The notes: generated by a model not told the origin, from the sequence alone. Shown: positions 16,946-25,681, counted from the first letter of the stretch. The stretch: DNA of 64,000 bases from Streptomyces sp. ITFR-16 (GCF_031844705.1 NZ_CP134609.1:4898001-4962000), one strand, 5' to 3'. A program made the numbers and translations.

Positions 16946-17917
16946 GTGAACGCTGAAGACCCCGGCCGCATCGTCCTGCTCACCGCCAGCCACCGGGTCG
17001 CGCCGGGACTGCTGTCCTGGCCCGCCTGGCAGACGCTGCACGCCGCCGACCGCGTGTACTGCGGGGAGCGGGACCAGCCGCAGCTGCCGTATCTGCGCGA
17101 GGCCGGCGTCACCGTCACCCCGGGTGTGCCCGACGCACAGGAGCTCGTGGACGCGTGCGCCGGCGGCCGGACCGTCGTGGTCCTCACCGGCGGGGAGGGC
17201 AACCAGCCGCTGACCGACGGGCTCGCCCGGCTGGCCGGTTCGGGGCGGGTGCGGATGCCGGACCTGGAGCTGCTGCCCGGTTCGTACGATCTGCCGGGCG
17301 CCCGGCTCCTGGATCTGGTCCAGGTCATGGACCGGGTCCGCCGCGAGTGCCCGTGGACCTCGCAGAAGACCCACCGGGGCCTGGCCAAGTACGCGATCGA
17401 GGAGGCGTACGAACTCGTCGAGGCGATCGAGGACGGCGACCGGGACGAGCTGCGCGAGGAGCTCGGGGACGTCCTGCTCCAGGTCGTCTTCCACGCGCGC
17501 ATCGCCGAGGAGGACGAGCAGGAGCCCTTCTCGGTGGACGACGTCGCCGCCACGCTCGTCGAGAAGCTGATCCACCGCCACCCGCACGTCTTCGGCGACG
17601 AGACCGCCGAGACCCCCGAGGACGTCCAGGAGCACTGGCTGCGCACCAAGGCGATCGAGAAGCAGCGCGACTCGGTCACCGACGGGGTGCCGCTCGGCCA
17701 GCCCGCCCTGGCGCTCGCAGCGAAGCTCGCCGGCCGGGCCCGCACCGCCGGACTCGAGGTGGCGCTGCCCGGGGGCGACGAGAGCGACGGCGTCGGCTAC
17801 CGGCTCCTCGCCCTGGCGGTGCGGGCCCAGGAGGACGGCATCGACCCGGAGGCCGCGCTGCGGGCCGCGGGCCGCGCCTACCGGGACGCCATCAGGGCGG
17901 CGGAGGGCAACGGATAA
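16946..17917 (+). CDS. mazG: Nucleoside triphosphate pyrophosphohydrolase MazG
   Basis: 323 residues from GTG 16946. The C-terminal two thirds hold the MazG fold: VMDRVRRECPWTSQKTHRGL, then the metal-binding EEAYELVEAIE and EELGDVLLQVVFHARIAEE, and HPHVFG. The N-terminal roughly 110 residues (IVLLTASHRVAPG to DLELLPGSYD) resemble the tetrapyrrole-methylase-like domain fused to MazG in YabN-type proteins, but much reduced. MazG hydrolyses non-canonical or excess NTPs to NMP and pyrophosphate, a house-cleaning role that also affects ppGpp levels in some bacteria. It lies in a co-directional run between the SurA-like lipoprotein and the P450 gene. Confidence 0.93.
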   Translation: MNAEDPGRIVLLTASHRVAPGLLSWPAWQTLHAADRVYCGERDQPQLPYLREAGVTVTPGVPDAQELVDACAGGRTVVVLTGGEGNQPLTDGLARLAGSGRVRMPDLELLPGSYDLPGARLLDLVQVMDRVRRECPWTSQKTHRGLAKYAIEEAYELVEAIEDGDRDELREELGDVLLQVVFHARIAEEDEQEPFSVDDVAATLVEKLIHRHPHVFGDETAETPEDVQEHWLRTKAIEKQRDSVTDGVPLGQPALALAAKLAGRARTAGLEVALPGGDESDGVGYRLLALAVRAQEDGIDPEAALRAAGRAYRDAIRAAEGNG

Positions 17918-17926
17918 CGTCGGGGG

Positions 17927-19276
17927 GTGAACGACAGCCCCGCCGGCAGCCCGGCCGAGATCCCCGCCGACGCCCCCGCCGGCTGCCCCGCCCACGGGGC
18001 GTCCGCCGATGTGCCGCCCGCCCCCGCACTCTTCACCTGGGAGTTCGCCACCGATCCGTACCCCGCCTACGCCTGGCTGCGCGCGCACAGCCCCGTGCAC
18101 CGCACCACGCTGCCCAGCGGGGTCGAGGCGTGGCTCGTCACCCGGTACGCGGACGCCCGCCAGGCCCTCGCCGACACCCGGCTCTCCAAGAACCCGGCCC
18201 ACCACGCCGAGTCCGCGCACGCCAAGGGAAAGACGGGCATTCCGGGCGAGCGCAAGGCGGAGCTGATGACGCATCTGCTGAACATCGACCCGCCCGACCA
18301 CACCCGGCTGCGCCGGCTGGTGTCCAAGGCGTTCACGCCCCGGCGCATCGCGGAGTTCGCGCCCCGCGTGCAGGAGCTGACGGACCGGCTCATCGACGGC
18401 TTCGTGGCGAAGGGGGAGGCCGACCTCATCCATGAGTTCGCCTTCCCGCTGCCCATCTACGCCATCTGCGACCTGCTCGGCGTCCCGGCGGAGGACCAGG
18501 ACGACTTCCGGGACTGGGCCGGCATGATGATCCGCCACGGCGGCGGCCCGCGCGGCGGGGTGGCCCGCTCGGTGAAGAAGATGCGCGGCTATCTGCTCGA
18601 ACTGATCCACCGCAAGCGGGAGAACCCCGGCGACGACCTGATCTCGGGGCTGATCCGGGCGAGCGACCACGGCGAGCACCTGACCGAGAACGAAGCCGCG
18701 GCGATGGCCTTCATCCTGCTTTTCGCCGGGTTCGAGACCACGGTCAACCTCATCGGCAACGGCGTGCACACCCTGCTGCGCCATCCGGCGGAGCGGGAGC
18801 GGCTGCAGCGTTCGCTGGCGGCGGGGGAGACGGAGCTGCTGGCCACCGGGGTCGAGGAACTGCTGCGGTTCGACGGGCCGGTGGAGCTGGCCACCTGGCG
18901 GTACGCCACCGAGGAGCTGGCCATCGGCGGACAGCGGGTGGCGGCGGGCGATCCGGTGCTGGTGGTGCTGGCGGCGGCCGACCGGGACCCGGAACGCTTC
19001 GGCGGACCGGACACCCTCGACCTGTCACGCAGTGACAACCAGCACCTGGGCTACGGACACGGCATCCATTACTGCCTGGGAGCACCGCTGGCCCGGCTGG
19101 AGGGGCAGTCCGCGCTCGCGATGCTCCTGAAGCGCCTCCCGGACCTGCGACTTGCGGGGGATCCTGCCGATTTGCGCTGGCGCGGCGGGCTCATCATGCG
19201 TGGACTGCGCACCCTTCCGGTCGAGTTCACCCCCGGCGCGCGGTCCGACGAAGGTGACACTCTGTCAACTCTGTGA
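17927..19276 (+). CDS. Cytochrome P450
   Basis: 449 residues from GTG 17927, ten bases after mazG. After a Pro/Ala-rich leader of about 30 residues the P450 fold is complete: the I-helix AGFETT at about 267-272, the ExxR of the K-helix (EELLR), and the heme loop LGYGHGIHYCLG with the ligand Cys 383. The sequence looks like the soluble CYP107/CYP105-like bacterial class, which hydroxylates small molecules using ferredoxin and ferredoxin reductase. No ferredoxin gene is adjacent, so electrons must come from elsewhere. Its place in a conserved core region beside rpf genes, rather than in a biosynthetic cluster, suggests a housekeeping substrate; which one is unknown. Confidence 0.95.
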   Translation: MNDSPAGSPAEIPADAPAGCPAHGASADVPPAPALFTWEFATDPYPAYAWLRAHSPVHRTTLPSGVEAWLVTRYADARQALADTRLSKNPAHHAESAHAKGKTGIPGERKAELMTHLLNIDPPDHTRLRRLVSKAFTPRRIAEFAPRVQELTDRLIDGFVAKGEADLIHEFAFPLPIYAICDLLGVPAEDQDDFRDWAGMMIRHGGGPRGGVARSVKKMRGYLLELIHRKRENPGDDLISGLIRASDHGEHLTENEAAAMAFILLFAGFETTVNLIGNGVHTLLRHPAERERLQRSLAAGETELLATGVEELLRFDGPVELATWRYATEELAIGGQRVAAGDPVLVVLAAADRDPERFGGPDTLDLSRSDNQHLGYGHGIHYCLGAPLARLEGQSALAMLLKRLPDLRLAGDPADLRWRGGLIMRGLRTLPVEFTPGARSDEGDTLSTL

Positions 19277-19303
19277 CTTTCACGTGATCTCTGCTGCATC
19301 GAC

Positions 19304-19333
19304 TTGTGACACACGTTCGAGTCCCGCTAGGTT
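19304..19333 (+). promoter_or_regulatory. Candidate promoter of rpfC
   Basis: TTGTGA at 19304-19309 and TAGGTT at 19328-19333 are separated by 18 bases, a plausible vegetative promoter. The transcript would start about 40 bases before the ATG at 19382, so there is no room for a riboswitch like that of rpfA. Confidence 0.5.
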
Positions 19334-19381
19334 CACCGTTCGACTCACCAGTCACTCGTCAGTCACACGGAAGGCATTCCC

Positions 19382-20338
19382 ATGGGCTCCGCGAACGGCA
19401 GACACCGCCGCCCTCGGCAGGCACCCGCCATCATCGTCGCCGCAGGCGTGACCGGCTCGGCCATCGCCATCCCGCTGCTCGGCGCGGCAGGCGCGCACGC
19501 GGCGGACGCGTCGACCTGGGACCGGGTGGCCGAGTGCGAGAGCGGCGGCATGTGGAGTGCCGATCTCGGCAACGGCTACTACGGCGGACTGCAGTTCTCG
19601 CAGGAGGTCTGGAAGGCGTACGGCGGCGAGTCGTACGCCGAGCGCGCGGACCTCGCCAGCCGCTCGCAGCAGATCGCCGTGGCCGAGAAGGTCCTGGACG
19701 ACCAGGGGCCGAAGGCGTGGCCCAGCTGCGCGGTCGTCTCCGGGCTCGCGGTGGACGGGACGCTGCCGGGTGTCGACCCGGGCAGCACGCCCTCCGCCGA
19801 CCCCTCCTCGGACGCCTCCGACACCTCCGGGAGCGAGGACGGGTCCCTGGGCGCCGATCCCTCCGACGACGCGTCGGAGTCGGAGAAGACGGACACGCCG
19901 TCGCCCGAGGCCACGGACAAGGGTGACGCGAAGGGCAAGGGCAAGAGCGACGGGAAGACGCCGGACGCCTCGGCCTCCCCGTCCGCCACGCCCTCCACCG
20001 GCCCCTCCGGCTCGGCGGACCCGTCGGACGGGGCGCAGGAGAAGGGCGGCAGGCACCGGGGCGCTCCGGCGCCCGAGGAGACCCGGGGCGGCGGCAGCGG
20101 CCGGGACTCGGGGCGGCACGCCTCGCGCGGTGACGGCGGCGCCCGCGACACGGGTGCCCAGGCCGAGGACGGCACGTACACGGTGCGGCCGGGCGACAAC
20201 CTCTGGGCGATTGCGGACGCACAGGACCTGCCCGGCGGCTGGCCGGCGCTCTACGAGGCCAACAAGGCGGAGGTCGGCTCCGACCCGGACCTCATCCTGC
20301 CTGGCCAGAGCCTCGACCTCGGCCTGAAGGCTGAATGA
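19382..20338 (+). CDS. rpfC: Resuscitation-promoting factor with LysM domain (RpfC-like)
   Basis: 318 residues from ATG 19382. A signal peptide ends near residue 40 (AGAHA). The transglycosylase-like Rpf domain follows: STWDRVAECESGG with the catalytic Glu 53, GNGYYGGLQFS, and a Cys pair with the later WPSCAVV. A long Ser/Asp/Gly/Lys-rich low-complexity linker spans about residues 120-255. The chain ends in a LysM peptidoglycan-binding domain (YTVRPGDNLWAIAD). Family role: secreted muralytic enzymes that cleave peptidoglycan and promote spore germination and exit from dormancy. It is one of two tandem rpf genes here. The gene name follows the S. coelicolor naming as I remember it. Confidence 0.9.
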   Translation: MGSANGRHRRPRQAPAIIVAAGVTGSAIAIPLLGAAGAHAADASTWDRVAECESGGMWSADLGNGYYGGLQFSQEVWKAYGGESYAERADLASRSQQIAVAEKVLDDQGPKAWPSCAVVSGLAVDGTLPGVDPGSTPSADPSSDASDTSGSEDGSLGADPSDDASESEKTDTPSPEATDKGDAKGKGKSDGKTPDASASPSATPSTGPSGSADPSDGAQEKGGRHRGAPAPEETRGGGSGRDSGRHASRGDGGARDTGAQAEDGTYTVRPGDNLWAIADAQDLPGGWPALYEANKAEVGSDPDLILPGQSLDLGLKAE

Positions 20339-20402
20339 GCATCATCTGATCATCGGCTCGGAAGCAGTCGAAAGCGCCCCGAAAACTGGGGTAGTTCAGA
20401 GG

Positions 20403-20436
20403 CCTATGTCCCACTTTGGAAGGAGTGAGACATGGG
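20403..20436 (+). terminator. Terminator between rpfC and the rpfA leader
   Basis: A 13-position stem (20403-20415 with 20424-20436, one C-A mismatch and one G-U pair) with an eight-base loop, followed by TCTCTTT. It lies 65 bases after the rpfC stop and separates rpfC from the rpfA leader. A TAGGAT at 20513-20518, downstream of it, is a plausible -10 element for rpfA. Confidence 0.6.
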
Positions 20437-20612
20437 TCTCTTTGCGTGAACTGGCGTGTCTTGTCCGGGAGGTCCCCCCGCATCCGTTCCGACCTGCGCA
20501 AACAGGCGTTCATAGGATGCAAGGAAGGGCTGTTTATCCGGTATGTCCTTCTTTGAATGTGGGGGTTGCGTGTGTTTACGGTCGGAACCGCTCGCACCGC
20601 GGGCCCCGTCGA

Positions 20613-20811
20613 CCGTCACGCCGAATCCTGCCGTCGGTCGAAGGGAACAGACGCGTAAAGCGCCGTAGGCAGGAGCGGGGGACCCAGGTAGGCGCCGGGC
20701 CCGGTCGTCGTGAGACGCACCAGGACCGGCTAGGGGTGAAGTCGCACGCAAGGACGTGCGACCGGGCAACTCACTTGGCCCGAACCCGACAGCTCACCTC
20801 GTAGGCGTCGG
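20613..20811 (+). promoter_or_regulatory. c-di-AMP (ydaO-yuaA) riboswitch upstream of rpfA
   Basis: The leader carries the conserved ydaO elements in order: CGCCGAATCCTGCC, GGAACAGACGCG, GGCAGGAGCGGGGGACCCA, AGGGGTGAAGTC, and CCGACAGCTCACCTCGTAGGCG. P1 is visible as ACGCC (20618-20622) with GGCGT (20804-20808), extended by CCG (20613-20615) with CGG (20809-20811). CTCACC (20793-20798) can instead pair with GGTGAG (20810-20815), which overlaps the rpfA ribosome site GAGGAG (20813-20818); this competes with P1. Known: ydaO RNAs bind c-di-AMP and usually switch expression off, and a ydaO element controls rpfA in Streptomyces. Confidence 0.93.
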
Positions 20812-20826
20812 TGAGGAGAAGTCTCG

Positions 20827-21573
20827 ATGCTGCTCAACAGCAAGGGCAACAAGCACCGCCGCCCGTCCAAGGCCGTCCGTATCGCCACGCTCGCCGGTGT
20901 CACCGGTGCCGCCATCGCCGTCCCGCTCATGGGCGCGACCGGCGCCTCCGCCGCCTCGGTGTCCACGTGGGACGCCGTCGCCCAGTGCGAGTCCGGTGGC
21001 AACTGGTCCATCAACACCGGCAACGGCTACTACGGCGGCCTGCAGTTCTCGCAGTCCAGCTGGGCCGCCGCCGGCGGCACCCAGTACGCGGCCCGCGCCG
21101 ACCTGGCCACCAAGGCCCAGCAGATCGCCACCGCCGAGAAGCTCCTCGACATGCAGGGCCCGGGCGCCTGGTCCTGCGCCGGCGCCGGCAACCTGAGCAA
21201 CGACGGTGTCGACCCGGGCGTCGACACCGGCTCCGGTGCCGCCAAGACCGAGACCGCTCCGAAGCAGGAGTCCGCGCCGGCCCAGCAGGCCGCGCCGAAG
21301 AAGGCCGAGCGCACCGAGGCGCCCGCCACCAACCGCTCGGACCGCTCGGCCGCCCCGAAGAAGGCCGAGAAGAAGACCGTCACCACCCCCACCGGCGACA
21401 AGGTCGCCAAGGGTGACGGCGAGTACAAGGTCGTCGCGGGCGACTCGCTCAGCAAGATCGCCGCGGACCACAAGGTCAAGGGCGGCTGGGCGAAGCTCTT
21501 CAAGCTCAACAAGGACATCGTCGAGGACGCCGACCTGATCTACCCGGGCCAGCAGCTCCACCTGACGAAGTAG
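20827..21573 (+). CDS. rpfA: Resuscitation-promoting factor RpfA with LysM domain
   Basis: 248 residues from ATG 20827, with GAGGAG nine bases upstream. The signal peptide ends near residue 42 (TGASA). The Rpf domain reads STWDAVAQCESGGNW with catalytic Glu 55 and GNGYYGGLQFS, with a second Cys in GAWSCAGAG. An Ala/Lys/Pro/Glu-rich linker follows, with PKKAE repeats, then a C-terminal LysM domain (YKVVAGDSLSKIAADHKV) at about 196-247. It is a secreted peptidoglycan-cleaving enzyme for germination and growth. It shares the domain plan of the upstream gene but has a shorter, basic linker rather than an acidic one. It is preceded by the c-di-AMP riboswitch, so its output should fall when c-di-AMP is high. 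Confidence 0.95.
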   Translation: MLLNSKGNKHRRPSKAVRIATLAGVTGAAIAVPLMGATGASAASVSTWDAVAQCESGGNWSINTGNGYYGGLQFSQSSWAAAGGTQYAARADLATKAQQIATAEKLLDMQGPGAWSCAGAGNLSNDGVDPGVDTGSGAAKTETAPKQESAPAQQAAPKKAERTEAPATNRSDRSAAPKKAEKKTVTTPTGDKVAKGDGEYKVVAGDSLSKIAADHKVKGGWAKLFKLNKDIVEDADLIYPGQQLHLTK

Positions 21574-21605
21574 TGGCGACCTCTCCTCGCTGATCACCAC
21601 GGCCG

Positions 21606-21650
21606 CCCCGGCCCGGTGCGCACCTTCCCCCCGTGCGCTCCGGGCCGGGG
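21606..21650 (+). terminator. Terminator of rpfA
   Basis: An 18-position GC-rich stem (21606-21623 with 21633-21650, one T-T mismatch) closes a nine-base loop, about 30 bases after the rpfA stop. The remaining 244 bases before eno hold its promoter region; TAGGCT near 21828-21833 is a plausible -10 element. Confidence 0.85.
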
Positions 21651-21894
21651 TCTGCCGGTTCCGGCGCCGCCTGCGCGGCCGGCGGGCGGTCACCGGGAGG
21701 CTTGATCGTTCAACTGTTGTCGTTACTGGTCAGTAAATTTCTGGCCGTCTGTCCCGCTATGCCTGCCCTTGGGTCCTTTTTCGTCCCAGGGGACGGGCGC
21801 CCGGCCGACGGAGCGGGCCGGGCCGGTTAGGCTCTTGTCGCAAGGCCAAAGTGACCCTGCACAACCAGCGTCATATCCCAGAAGGAGATGCCTC

Positions 21895-23175
21895 GTGCCG
21901 TCCATCGACGTCGTCGTAGCCCGGGAAATCCTCGACTCCCGGGGCAACCCCACGGTCGAGGTCGAGGTTGGCCTCGACGACGGCAGCACGGGTCGTGCTG
22001 CTGTCCCGTCCGGAGCCTCCACCGGTGCGTTCGAGGCCATTGAGCTTCGCGACGGTGACCCCAACCGCTACCAGGGCAAGGGCGTCGAGAAGGCCGTCCT
22101 CGCCGTGATCGAGCAGATCGGCCCGGAGCTCGTCGGGTACGACGCGACCGAGCAGCGCCTCATCGACCAGGCGATGTTCGACCTGGACGCCACGGAGAAC
22201 AAGGGCTCGCTCGGCGCCAACGCCATCCTCGGCGTCTCGCTCGCCGTGGCGCACGCCGCCTCCGAGGCCTCCGACCTGCCGCTGTTCCGCTACCTCGGTG
22301 GCCCGAACGCGCACCTGCTGCCCGTCCCGATGATGAACATCCTCAACGGTGGGTCGCACGCCGACTCCAACGTGGACATCCAGGAGTTCATGATCGCCCC
22401 CATCGGCGCGGAGTCCTTTTCCGAGGCCCTGCGCTGGGGCGCCGAGGTCTACCACACGCTCAAGAAGGTCCTGAAGACCAAGGGCCTGTCCACCGGTCTC
22501 GGTGACGAGGGCGGCTTCGCGCCGAACCTCGAGTCCAACCGCGCCGCCCTCGACCTCATCCTCGAGGCCATCAAGGAGGCCGGTTACGCCCCGGGCAAGG
22601 ACATCGCGCTCGCGCTCGACGTCGCCGCCTCGGAGTTCTACAAGGACGGCAAGTACGAGTTCGAGGGCAAGTCCCGCTCGGCCGCCGAGATGACCGAGTA
22701 CTACGAGGAGCTCGTCTCCGCGTACCCGCTGGTCTCCATCGAGGACCCGCTGTACGAGGACGACTGGGCCGGCTGGAAGGTCATCACCGACAAGCTCGGT
22801 GCCAAGGTGCAGATCGTCGGCGACGACCTCTTCGTCACCAACCCGGAGCGCCTGGCCCGCGGCATCGAGGAGGGCTCCGCCAACGCCCTGCTCGTCAAGG
22901 TCAACCAGATCGGTTCGCTGACCGAGACCCTGGACGCCGTCGAGCTGGCCCAGCGCAACGGCTTCAAGTGCATGATGTCCCACCGCTCCGGCGAGACCGA
23001 GGACGTCACCATCGCCGACCTCGCGGTCGCCGTGAACTGCGGCCAGATCAAGACCGGCGCCCCGGCCCGCTCGGACCGTGTCGCCAAGTACAACCAGCTG
23101 CTGCGCATCGAGGAGATCCTCGACGACGCCGCGGTCTACGCGGGCCGTTCCGCCTTCCCGCGCTTCAAGGGCTGA
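21895..23175 (+). CDS. eno: Enolase (phosphopyruvate hydratase)
   Basis: 426 residues from GTG 21895, with GAAGGAG ten bases upstream; the frame extends upstream but only this start gives the standard N-terminus PSIDVVVAREILDSRGNPTVE. Enolase signatures are intact: SGASTGAFEAIELRDGD, the GDEGGFAPNL loop, metal ligands in LALDVAAS and SIEDPLYEDDW, QIVGDDLF, and the catalytic Lys region LLVKVNQIGSLTET with SHRSGETED. It interconverts 2-phosphoglycerate and phosphoenolpyruvate in glycolysis and can also sit in RNA-degradation complexes. The gene starts the co-directional run eno-divIC-DUF501-ppx, an order common in actinobacteria. Confidence 0.99.
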   Translation: MPSIDVVVAREILDSRGNPTVEVEVGLDDGSTGRAAVPSGASTGAFEAIELRDGDPNRYQGKGVEKAVLAVIEQIGPELVGYDATEQRLIDQAMFDLDATENKGSLGANAILGVSLAVAHAASEASDLPLFRYLGGPNAHLLPVPMMNILNGGSHADSNVDIQEFMIAPIGAESFSEALRWGAEVYHTLKKVLKTKGLSTGLGDEGGFAPNLESNRAALDLILEAIKEAGYAPGKDIALALDVAASEFYKDGKYEFEGKSRSAAEMTEYYEELVSAYPLVSIEDPLYEDDWAGWKVITDKLGAKVQIVGDDLFVTNPERLARGIEEGSANALLVKVNQIGSLTETLDAVELAQRNGFKCMMSHRSGETEDVTIADLAVAVNCGQIKTGAPARSDRVAKYNQLLRIEEILDDAAVYAGRSAFPRFKG

Positions 23176-23273
23176 CAAGCCCGGCGGGGGCAACTGCCCC
23201 GGCCTCCGTCCGTCCCCGCACTCGGTCCCGTACCGTGTGCGGGGACGGACGTGCGTAATGGGGAGGCGGAGAC

Positions 23274-23744
23274 ATGGCCGCGAAGGACCGGGACCGGTTC
23301 TCCACCGCGACCCGGCTGAGGCTGCTCGGCGAGCAGACCGCCGCCCGCGTCTACCGGTCCCAGAACCGCCGGCAGGCCCGCCGCTCCCGGCTCACCGGCC
23401 GGGCCGCCTTCCTGGCCCTGGTCGTCTGCTCCCTGGTCGTCGCCCTCGCCTACCCGATGCGTCAGTACGTCTCGCAGCGCGACGAGATCGCCGACCAGCA
23501 GCGGCTGGCGCAGGAGGCCGAGGCGCGCACCGAGGAGCTGCGGGACGAGAAGGCCCGCCTCCAGGACGACGCGTACGTCAAGCGGCTGGCCCGCGAACAC
23601 CTGCACTACCTTCTTCCCGGGGAGACCGGCTACACCGTGGTCGACCCCGACGCGGCCAGGGAGCGCGACGGGAAGCCGGGCGAGACCGACCGCCCGTGGC
23701 ACTCCAACCTGTGGGACGGCGTCGACAGCGCCGACCGCGGCTGA
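23274..23744 (+). CDS. divIC: Septum formation initiator DivIC/FtsB
   Basis: 156 residues from ATG 23274. A basic cytoplasmic N-terminus (about 42 residues), one membrane helix (about 43-61), an extracytoplasmic coiled coil (VSQRDEIADQQRLAQEAEAR, continuing to about residue 100) and the conserved AREHLHYLLPGETGY motif define the DivIC/FtsB family. It forms the divisome subcomplex with FtsL and FtsQ, needed in Streptomyces for sporulation septa. The 99-base gap after eno and the downstream DUF501 and Ppx/GppA genes match the conserved actinobacterial order. Confidence 0.95.
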   Translation: MAAKDRDRFSTATRLRLLGEQTAARVYRSQNRRQARRSRLTGRAAFLALVVCSLVVALAYPMRQYVSQRDEIADQQRLAQEAEARTEELRDEKARLQDDAYVKRLAREHLHYLLPGETGYTVVDPDAARERDGKPGETDRPWHSNLWDGVDSADRG

Positions 23745-23808
23745 GCCGCATTCCCCGTACATCTCTGCAGAACCGCAGTTCGAGCAGTCCGACCAGACCT
23801 AGGCAGGC

Positions 23809-24348
23809 ATGGAAACGCCCCCTCCCCAGACCGAGTCCACCGCGCCCACGGACGCGGACATCGCCGCGTTCCAGCAGCAGCTGGGGCGCCCGCCGCGCGG
23901 TCTGCGCGCCATCGCGCACCGCTGCCCGTGCGGCAACCCGGACGTGGTCGAGACACAGCCCCGGCTGGAGGACGGTACGCCGTTCCCGACGACGTACTAC
24001 CTGACGTGCCCGCGCGCGGCGTCCGCGATCGGCACGCTGGAGGCGAACGGGGTCATGAAGGAGATGACGGCCCGTCTGGAGACCGACCCGGAGCTGGCCG
24101 CCGCGTACCGGGCCGCGCACGAGGACTACCTCGCGCGGCGCGACGCCATCGAGGTGCTGGAGGGCTTCCCGAGCGCGGGGGGCATGCCGGACCGGGTCAA
24201 GTGCCTGCACGTGCTCGTGGGGCACTCGCTGGCGGCGGGACCGGGCGTGAACCCGCTGGGGGACGAGGCGATCGCGATGCTGCCGGAGTGGTGGCGCAAG
24301 GGGCCGTGCGTGTCGCCGTGCGACGGGCCGGGCGGGGACGAGGGCTGA
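23809..24348 (+). CDS. DUF501 family protein
   Basis: 179 residues from ATG 23809. The DUF501 signature is clear: QQLGRPPRGLRAIAHRCPCG near the start, PFPTTYYLTCPRAAS in the middle, and a C-terminal HVLVGHSLAAGPGVNPLGDEA followed by GPCVSPC. Conserved Cys residues suggest a metal or redox site. The family occurs almost only in actinobacteria beside eno, divIC and ppx/gppA; its function is unknown. The protein has no signal peptide. The stop precedes the Ppx/GppA start by five bases, so the two genes are co-expressed. Confidence 0.92.
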   Translation: METPPPQTESTAPTDADIAAFQQQLGRPPRGLRAIAHRCPCGNPDVVETQPRLEDGTPFPTTYYLTCPRAASAIGTLEANGVMKEMTARLETDPELAAAYRAAHEDYLARRDAIEVLEGFPSAGGMPDRVKCLHVLVGHSLAAGPGVNPLGDEAIAMLPEWWRKGPCVSPCDGPGGDEG

Positions 24349-24353
24349 GGGCC

Positions 24354-25295
24354 ATGACGCGGGTAGCTGCCATCGACTGCGGTACCAACTCCATCCGTCT
24401 GCTCGTCGCGGACGCCGATCCCCGCACGGGCGAGTTCACCGAGCTCGACCGGCGGATGGAGATCGTCCGGCTGGGGCAGGGGGTCGACCGGACCGGGCGG
24501 CTCGCCCCCGAGGCGCTGGAGCGCACGTTCGCCGCCTGCCGGCAGTACGCGGCGGTGATCGAGGAGCACGGCGCCGAGAAGGTCCGCTTCGTCGCCACCT
24601 CGGCCTCCCGGGACGCGGAGAACCGGGACGACTTCGTGCGCGGGGTGCTGGACATCCTGGGCGTCGAGCCCGAGGTGATCAGCGGCGACCAGGAGGCCGC
24701 GATCTCGTTCGACGGCGCCACCAAGGAGCTCGCCGGGCGCGACGACCTCGCGAAGCCGTACCTGGTCGTGGACATCGGCGGCGGCTCCACCGAGTTCGTC
24801 GTCGGCGACGACCGGGTGCGGGCCGCCCGGTCCGTGGACATCGGGTGCGTCCGGCTGACCGAGCGCCATCTCGTACGGGACGGCGAGGTCACCGACCCGC
24901 CCGCGCCCGAGCAGGCCGACGCGATCCGGGCGGACGTCGCCGCCGCCCTGGACCTGGCCGGGCAGACCGTCCCGCTCGCCTCGGCGGCCACCCTCGTCGG
25001 CCTCGCCGGGACGGTCACCACGGTGGCCGCCATCGCGCTGGGTCTGGAGGAGTACGACTCCGAGGCGATCCACCACTCCCGGGTCTCCCTGGAGCAGGTC
25101 CGGGAGATCACCGCGCGGCTCCTCGCCTCCACCCACGCCGAGCGCGCCGCGATCGGTGCCATGCACCCGGGACGGGTCGATGTGATCGCCTCGGGCGCCC
25201 TGATCCTGCTGGCCGTCATGGAGCGCGCGGGCGTCCGCGAGGTCGTCGTGAGCGAACACGACATTCTCGACGGAATCGGCTGGTCCATCGCCTGA
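24354..25295 (+). CDS. Exopolyphosphatase/guanosine pentaphosphatase (Ppx/GppA)
   Basis: 313 residues from ATG 24354. The actin-like ATPase fold is marked by VAAIDCGTNSIRLLV at the N-terminus, VRFVATSASRDAENR, the catalytic-site ISGDQEAAISFDGA, and the phosphate loop VVDIGGGSTEFVVGD. The size fits the short single-domain actinobacterial form. Ppx removes terminal phosphate from polyphosphate; GppA-type members convert pppGpp to ppGpp. Which activity dominates cannot be told from sequence. It ends the eno-divIC-DUF501 run and is followed by a terminator. Confidence 0.93.
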   Translation: MTRVAAIDCGTNSIRLLVADADPRTGEFTELDRRMEIVRLGQGVDRTGRLAPEALERTFAACRQYAAVIEEHGAEKVRFVATSASRDAENRDDFVRGVLDILGVEPEVISGDQEAAISFDGATKELAGRDDLAKPYLVVDIGGGSTEFVVGDDRVRAARSVDIGCVRLTERHLVRDGEVTDPPAPEQADAIRADVAAALDLAGQTVPLASAATLVGLAGTVTTVAAIALGLEEYDSEAIHHSRVSLEQVREITARLLASTHAERAAIGAMHPGRVDVIASGALILLAVMERAGVREVVVSEHDILDGIGWSIA

Positions 25296-25315
25296 CGGCG
25301 GGCCTTCGGGACGCG

Positions 25316-25346
25316 GGCGGGAGTGCTGCTCATACGCACTCCCGCC
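25316..25346 (+). terminator. Terminator after ppx/gppA
   Basis: A perfect 11-base-pair stem GGCGGGAGTGC (25316-25326) with GCACTCCCGCC (25336-25346) and a nine-base loop, 20 bases after the stop codon. Confidence 0.85.
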
Positions 25347-25408
25347 TGCACCTTTGAGAGGCCCGGGGCCACTCGGGGGGTCCCTCGGGAGACACGTCGC
25401 GACGAAGT

Positions 25409-25426
25409 TCGTGAACTTCTTCACAA
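25409..25426. promoter_or_regulatory. Rex-like redox operator upstream of ndh
   Basis: TCGTGAA-CTTC-TTCACAA matches the Rex consensus TTGTGAA-N4-TTCACAA at all but one arm position. Known: Rex represses respiratory genes in Streptomyces when NADH/NAD+ is low and leaves DNA when NADH rises; an ndh gene is among its targets as I recall. The site is about 310 bases from the ndh start, so the transcript would have a long leader, or a promoter lies near here. Confidence 0.72.
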
Positions 25427-25681
25427 GGAATTGGGCCCTTGGGGCGGGACTTCTGCTCCGGATGGACCCCGGCGAGGGTGTGCGGGGTCACTCCCGGCTG
25501 ATACGGCCCCGTTCCGGGGGCGTTGCGGGAGTGTGTACGGGGAGGGCGGTTCACCCGGTCCGGCGGCTCGAGGGCCAGCTCACAAGCGGTGAACAACGTT
25601 CGCCGCCGCGTTGCGGTTCCCCGCCCGGGCCATGACCTGGGTCACGTGGGCGGCGAAGTGTAGCAGAGGGTGGGCCATACC

